This document shows, one piece after another, positions 59,198 to 64,000 of a stretch of DNA of 64,000 nt. A program made the position numbers and the translations under genes. The first letter of the stretch is position 1. Each line of letters opens with the position of its first letter. Source of the stretch: Moniliophthora roreri (Eukaryota; Basidiomycota; Agaricomycetes; Agaricales; Marasmiaceae); NCBI GenBank assembly GCA_001466705.2, contig LATX02000009.1, positions 82,502-146,501 of the forward strand, given 5' to 3'. The notes under the pieces were generated by a model. That model worked only from the letters and a program-made list of their open reading frames with translations. It was not told the DNA's origin and did not search any database.

Positions 59198-60300
59198 TCA
59201 ATCGTCAGCCAGCCTTTCATGGACTCTTTGCTTGTGTTGTCTATTCTTCAGATGAATTTCGAAATTGGATAGCGTCTCGCCGGGCCCAGGGTGGTACAAC
59301 TGAGGGTGATAACGCAAGAGATCAATACCCATCGACGGAACCAAAGAACGGGAGGAGGGTACACATACCTTCCCAGGACAGTCTATGCACTTGATTCTCC
59401 AGACGGCTTCATGATTAGCGTCAGATCTCCTCAATACAATCTCAAATTTAGCATCCGGGTATTTGCTTTGAGTCGCTTGTATTGCGGCAGTGAGCCATTT
59501 TGGAGGCCATGATAGAGACTGCGATTGAAGAATATGTCATCAGAACCAGTTCTAGTTACGCACGAGTGATAATGAATATACCCGTTTACGGTTCCCCGAG
59601 GTGTCGGGAATCATTCCGTCGGTGTCGTGGACTGATGGGAGAGGAGGCATTTCATTGTCTGAATCACTCGAGTCGGTAGTGACTCCGGATACATCGTGAA
59701 CAACAGGTGGAAGGAGCGATGGCGTTGAAGATGAGGTTGAAAGCGATTGCAGGGGTGGATCTGTGGCACGATCTCCTTGCGACGATGACATGCGTCTAGT
59801 TAATCGGGGTCTTCGCCTTCGGACAACAGTCAGGGTGAAGCTGGCATTCGCCCCACTCGGGATTACAACGCCAACATTGCGGAGTCGCGGTCTCGCTGCG
59901 AACGAACGCTGGATCAAGGTAGATCGGTCAATACAGGTTGAGCACGAGTAATAATGGACATACCTGTTCACGGTTCCCCGCGACTCCATGCTCGATGTCT
60001 GGTACCATCGCAGTGACCATTCGACCTCCTGCATATCTTACAGCTGTTCTGATTAGGCGGTAGATTGATAACCGCTTTACAAAAGGTCTGAAGAATGAAA
60101 TTATGTGTCATTTGCTTAGGGAAATGGACTCGGACGTACGATATGGCTGTCCAAATCGAAAATAGGCCAGAGATCACCGTCAAGGTAGTGGTTGTTGGAC
60201 TGTTGCTTTTGAAAGCTTCAAGTCCGGCGACGACGGTACATATCGCGCTGAGAACTGGGAGGACTACTGTGGTAAGCTTGGGATCTCTGTGGGACGACAT
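59198..60300 (-). CDS. G3: two-TM family protein, inferred C-terminal CxxC...H zinc finger
   Basis: Exon 1 (from 60300) reads TVVLPVLSAICTVVAGLEAF and TTTTLTVISGLFSIWTAIS. Exon 2 reads PFVKRLSIYRLIRTAVRYAG. Exon 3 has basic VVRRRRPRLTRR followed by an acidic, Ser/Pro-rich stretch (SLLPPVVHDVSG, DSSDSDNEMPPLP) resembling the same part of G5. After a 67-nt intron with GTATAT donor and CAG acceptor, the frame continues as SLSWPPKWLTAAIQATQ, FEIVLRRSDANHEAVWRIKC, then after another intron LYHPGPGETLSNFEIHLKNR and QHKQRVHERLADD. CIDCPGK...FEIHLKNRQH forms a Cys2-His2-like finger. The join of the finger exons to G3 is inferred from splice sites; they could belong to a separate small gene. Confidence 0.6.
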
Positions 60301-60394
60301 GAGATACAGGAGAGAAAAAACAGATGATATTATAGCAGAAACCTGTACCTTCAAGCTCCAAATCTCAAGGTCTGCTGTTGAAAGGGCTGGTGTG

Positions 60395-60531
60395 TCTTGC
60401 CCCATACCACAATCCTCTACGGTTAAGCCGCTCACATGAGCATAGTTTAGAAATAAGTTAAGTAGAATTTTGGTGTACCCCGCCCGTGCGTCTTAGCACT
60501 AGTTTGCTTGCAACACGTAAAACTACAGAAA

Positions 60532-60574
<43 letters not shown>
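60395..60574. mobile_element. Short retroposed insertion with 42-A tail and 14-bp TSD
   Basis: AAAGGGCTGGTGTG occurs at 60381-60394 and again at 60572-60585. Between them lie about 138 bp of unrelated sequence and an uninterrupted run of 42 A (60533-60574). A long direct repeat plus poly(A) is the mark of LINE-mediated (target-primed) insertion of an RNA copy. The source transcript was not identified. Confidence 0.78.
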
Positions 60575-60578
<4 letters not shown>

Positions 60579-60936
60579 TGGTGTGGCAGTACGGTCCCGG
60601 GTCATGAACCTGTCCTCGACCGTATAACGCGTGAAACGGGTGATTTCAGTGCCCAAAGATACTGCCAAACATTGACATACAATGACGCCAACTCTCAGCA
60701 TTACTCTCGAGACTCAGCCAATTCTTCGACCTTGCTCTCAACCTGCTCTCATCGACAATGTTCAATCATCATGCCGTCCTGAGAATGAACAGCCCCAAGC
60801 TCTCTGGAAAGCCATGATGGACCTCGTGAACGCATCAACACCGAAGAACACACTGTTAACACAGCTTTAAACAGCATGCCTGCTGAGATTGCCCCAAAGT
60901 GCGATTCCAGTTATCGAATCATCTCTCTTACTTCTC

Positions 60937-62084
60937 ATGTCACTCTCTACAAAGTATAAGTTCTCCAAGCTATATCTTCCTGTAATCGGGGGGATATGCA
61001 CCATCGTAGCCGCACTTGCAGCGTTCAGGAGCAATAGCCCTGCAGTTACTGTATTAACGGCGTTTTCTGGTTTTGTGTCGATATGGGCAGTAATCTCGTA
61101 TGTCTCAGATTATCTTATTGAGCTTGTAAACTGAAATCCTTTTTCAGGCCACTCTTGAATAAGTTATCTATCTATCGCGTTGTAAGGGAAGTGGTGCGCT
61201 ATGGGGCAGGTCTAGCTGCTAGAGTTCAGAGACCTGTTAGTGATGTTGAGGCAGGAGGACACCCGGAATACGAGGTACGTTTGCTGTACCATAGGAGTTA
61301 TTATTTGAACACTAACTCATCATTTGCCCAGCTCACAGCTCGTCCGTCCAGAACGAGGTCACGACTTCAAATCACAACTATGCTACCACCACCGCCTGGC
61401 CGTATTGTTCGCGGTGACGATGAATTAAGAAGCTTTTTGAGATATACATCGATATACCAAGGAGACTCGTCATCCGCGCCCACTGATAGCGCTCGCCTGG
61501 ACTTTGGGGATGTGATGAACGACTTCCTGACGAGTCCGCTCCCTGATGACCTATACGATGAACCTGGTAGACCACCACTACTAGTTTACACTCCACCGCT
61601 GCTGAACAGTCCATCACTACCGGACACCCCATTACTCGACTTCACGTCTCCTACTACTTCGCCTACCATGACTCATCTCAACACACCACTCCTCCAGGAC
61701 CAAGGTGAAACCTTGCTGGACGAGCCACTCTTCGTTGACTCCAGTAGGCAGCAGCAGCAGCAAAACGATGCTTCTTTGCAGCTGGACAATGACAGCTTGC
61801 TGACGCTACAAAGATCCGATAATTATTTCCCGGGCCTGGCGATATCGATAAGGCACCCCTTCTCTACAGCGGCCGACCCGAAATCTCTCCCTCCGCCAGA
61901 CCCAGTATCAAGAGGTACGCGACAAGGCGTTGCACCTTCCTCAGACGCTCCTACGCAGCCCCGCTATCACGCCAAACCGTTGGTAACCTCACACATAGAC
62001 ATTCTCGTTGGTGATAGTGATGAAGTGGGTGAGCTGGATGAGCTGGATGAGTTGGATGGGTTGATGAGCCTCCAGAGGCAATAG
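60937..62084 (+). CDS. G4: two-TM family protein with acidic, Pro/Leu-rich C-terminus
   Basis: Exon 1 starts MSLSTKYKFSK and encodes LYLPVIGGICTIVAALAAF and VTVLTAFSGFVSIWAVIS. Exon 2 reads PLLNKLSIYRVVREVVRYGA. Exon 3 opens LTARPSRTRSRLQITT, a diverged form of the RPFRMRPR opening, and runs to 62084 with Pro/Leu-rich repeats (PPLLVYTPPLLNSPSLPDTP), SRQQQQQND, and an acidic end DEVGELDELDELDGLMSLQ. About 350 residues. No DNA-binding domain seen. It is divergent with G3 (start to start 637 bp, including the poly(A) insertion), so the two may share regulatory sequence. Confidence 0.75.
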
Positions 62085-62430
62085 AACACATTGGCAGTGA
62101 TGAGAAACTGAAAGCGGAAGACGGTGCATGCGACGTTTGACAAGAGATGCGTGGTTTGGACGTGTTAGCGTATCTGAATATTTACAGAATTTGATGAATG
62201 TATTGTTCTTTCCATCTGTAGCATTGAGAATTCGAGCTTGAGTGCACACTGCAAAGAGAAAATAGCTCGGTCTGGCAGGCAGTCTCGGGATGCACCGCAC
62301 CTGCACTTACGGCAACGTTGAACAGCCTCAAGAATCTGGTATCACAACCGAAGAATACCATACACAGCTTCTAAATAGCAACACGTCGTTGGGTGAGTTT
62401 CCTATCCATCTTTCTCTCCCTAGTATCCTT

Positions 62431-63628
62431 ATGTCGTCCTCTACCAGAAGACGCAAGTTATCCAGAATAATCCTCCTAGTCATCGGCGGGGTATGTACCA
62501 TCGTTGCCGCACTTGCAGCTTTCAAAAGCAATAGTCCTGGAGTTACCGCGTTGTCAGTTGTTTCTGGATTCGTTTCGGTTTGGACTGCTATATCGTACGT
62601 CCTGAAGCGTATCCTATCACTCAAGCATGGAGACTAAGACCGAAGTAAAAGGCCTTTCGTGAAACGGTTATCAATCTATCGCATCGTGAGGAGGGGCACG
62701 GGATATGTAGGAAGTCGAATAATCACAGCTACGGTCCCGAGGAATGATGTCGAGCTTGGAGTTTTGCATGTTTCGGGTACTAGCCATGAGCATCAGGTGC
62801 GTTCATCGTCAATAGTGTTACCATTCAACCCGCGTTTACCTGTTGATCCAGTCTACATATCGCCCGTTCAGAATGAAACCTCGACCAAAGGCAGAGATCT
62901 CCTTGCCAAAGATAGCAGGCTCTGGCGTTACTATTCAAGAACGCGAAACCGGACACATACCGCCCCTCCAAGCAGATCCTATCACCGTGCCACCCGTTCC
63001 TTCTTTATCTGTTGTTCACGATCTGTTCAGTGGTGATCCCGAACCCGGAGACTTTGCACAGCTCTCTGACGATGAAGACTCGGACGATAGGGACGAATTG
63101 CCTCCGAATGCTACAGCGCAGCAACGTGTAGAGCACTTGCGTCGCCGAAATACCCTACTTGCACGACGAAGCCGTAAACGAAGAGAACTGTATAGGCAGA
63201 CGCTCGAAGAAACTATTGATGCAATGTCGTTGGAACAGGAGAAGTGGAAGACACGAGCCGAGACGTTGCGAAGAATCGCCGAGGGTCATGGTTTCTCAGT
63301 CACATTTGGTGAATGGTCAGGAGAGGGCGAGAGTGCCAGTCGTGTGTCCGTGTCATCCATTGTTCTTCCTGATGAGGAGGATGAGCACATTGAAGAGCTG
63401 CCTCCGAATGCTAGTGAAGAGCAACGCCTGGAATACAGACGTCTCCGGAATACCCTAATGGCACGAAGAAGCCGTAGAAGAAAGGAAACATATGTACAGC
63501 AGCTCGAAGAAGCTGTCCATCGATTGACAGTAGTAAAGGAGAGGTGGAAAACTCAGGTGGAGACATTGGAAAGGGTTATCGAAGGAAAGTCTGGTCTATC
63601 TGATTCACCTAGTGATCAGAGCGAGTAG
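62431..63628 (+). CDS. G5: two-TM family protein with two tandem bZIP domains
   Basis: Exons 62431-62594, 62652-62796 and 62852-63628 give about 361 residues. Residues about 10-55 hold two hydrophobic segments (LLVIGGVCTIVAALAAF; VTALSVVSGFVSVWTAIS). Exon 2 reads PFVKRLSIYRIVRRGTGYVG. Exon 3 opens STYRPFRMKPRPKAEIS. At about residue 201 comes RNTLLARRSRKRR and at about 301 RNTLMARRSRRRK. Both match the bZIP basic-region rule N-x7-R and closely resemble the Gcn4-type sequence. Each is followed by a heptad zipper with L-M-W-L or L-L-W-L at the d positions. The two bZIP units are exactly 300 bp apart, a tandem duplication including DELPPNA/EELPPNA. All lie in one uninterrupted exon, so the fusion is not a splice-guess. 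Function as a membrane-tethered transcription factor is inference. Confidence 0.82.
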
Positions 63629-64000
63629 AAGTACAGTAGTACCCAAGTGTTGTACGACCAGCCTGCTGCACCCTCCCAACTTGAAATTTTTTGATTGAGG
63701 ACACGTAAAGTCCATACAGGAAGAAAGCGAGGCATGCGAACATACGGATCACAGGAAAACGGTCATGGCGATGCACTATAGTCGAAGCAGGAGTCGCTGT
63801 TGTCACGTTCAGCACAAGCCTAAGACAGTTTGAGGGTATATATAAAATATTTCCATAAATGCCAGTGGTCGATGTCCACAAATATCGATTCATATAAGAC
63901 CAAAGGAGATGGTAAGCTGCGAAACGACTACAGCTTCAAAGCTATGTCTCTGGATGCCTGTCATCAGCTGACCTAGACCCAAGGAGTTAGCAGGTAAACG
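63629..64000. other. Downstream of G5, no gene recognised
   Basis: Nothing recognisable up to the window edge; short minus-strand frames show no motif. Confidence 0.4.

Noticed and set aside
60486..60782. Open frame with a long poly-lysine run
   Set aside because: The lysines are a translation of the 42-A tail of a retroposed insertion.
1..64000. CRISPR arrays, operons, bacterial-type promoters or riboswitches
   Set aside because: The intron-rich genes and retrotransposons are fungal; no regularly spaced short repeat array was seen.

Overview
The window looks like a basidiomycete genome, most likely an Agaricomycete. Coding genes carry many short (about 45-70 nt) GT-AG introns. The recognisable families are typical of that class: a FunK1-type kinase, DUF6533 and DUF6535 membrane proteins, a P450 relic and a Ty3/Gypsy chromovirus. 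No species is assigned, and all calls are by eye from sequence.

Layout. 0.4-4.5 kb: a ten-exon PHO84-like phosphate transporter, a small hAT-like MITE in its 3' flank, and an unrecognised protein with a 30-residue tandem repeat. 4.7-11 kb: one minus-strand cytochrome P450 gene wrecked by at least four nested or adjacent insertions and a 1385-bp tandem duplication. 11.4-19.1 kb: a conserved basidiomycete hypothetical gene, a DUF6535 pseudogene and a FunK1 kinase. 20-39 kb: a 2TM-family gene (G1) followed by five DUF6533 genes (D1-D5), all on the minus strand. D2 and D3 sit in a strongly CpG-depleted, transposon-rich block. 42-46 kb: a protein with three AIG2/GGCT-like domains and two unrecognised genes. 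46.7-53.4 kb: a young Ty3/Gypsy element nested inside a TIR element. 53.5-64 kb: more mobile DNA, then G2 (minus), D6 (plus), G3 (minus), G4 and G5 (plus).

The most interesting signal is the five-copy 'G' family. Every copy has the same first two exons: two hydrophobic segments with an IGGICTIV-like core, then a LSIYRIVR exon. Every copy has a third exon opening with an RPFRMRPR-like or related basic sequence, but what follows differs. G5 carries two tandem bZIP domains. G3 appears to splice to a CxxC...H-type zinc-finger exon. G2 carries helical exons, G4 an acidic tail and G1 a Ser/Pro-rich tail. This looks like a shared membrane anchor with exchangeable C-termini, twice placed beside DUF6533 genes. 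A role as membrane-tethered regulators is inference.

The second theme is transposon archaeology. A related set of elements shares CATCAGCAAA-type TIRs and an internal tRNA-like A-box/B-box core. They disrupted the P450, gave rise to its tandem duplication by apparent TIR-TIR unequal crossover, host the LTR retrotransposon, and sit at the G2/D6 junction. Three single N bases mark assembly joins.
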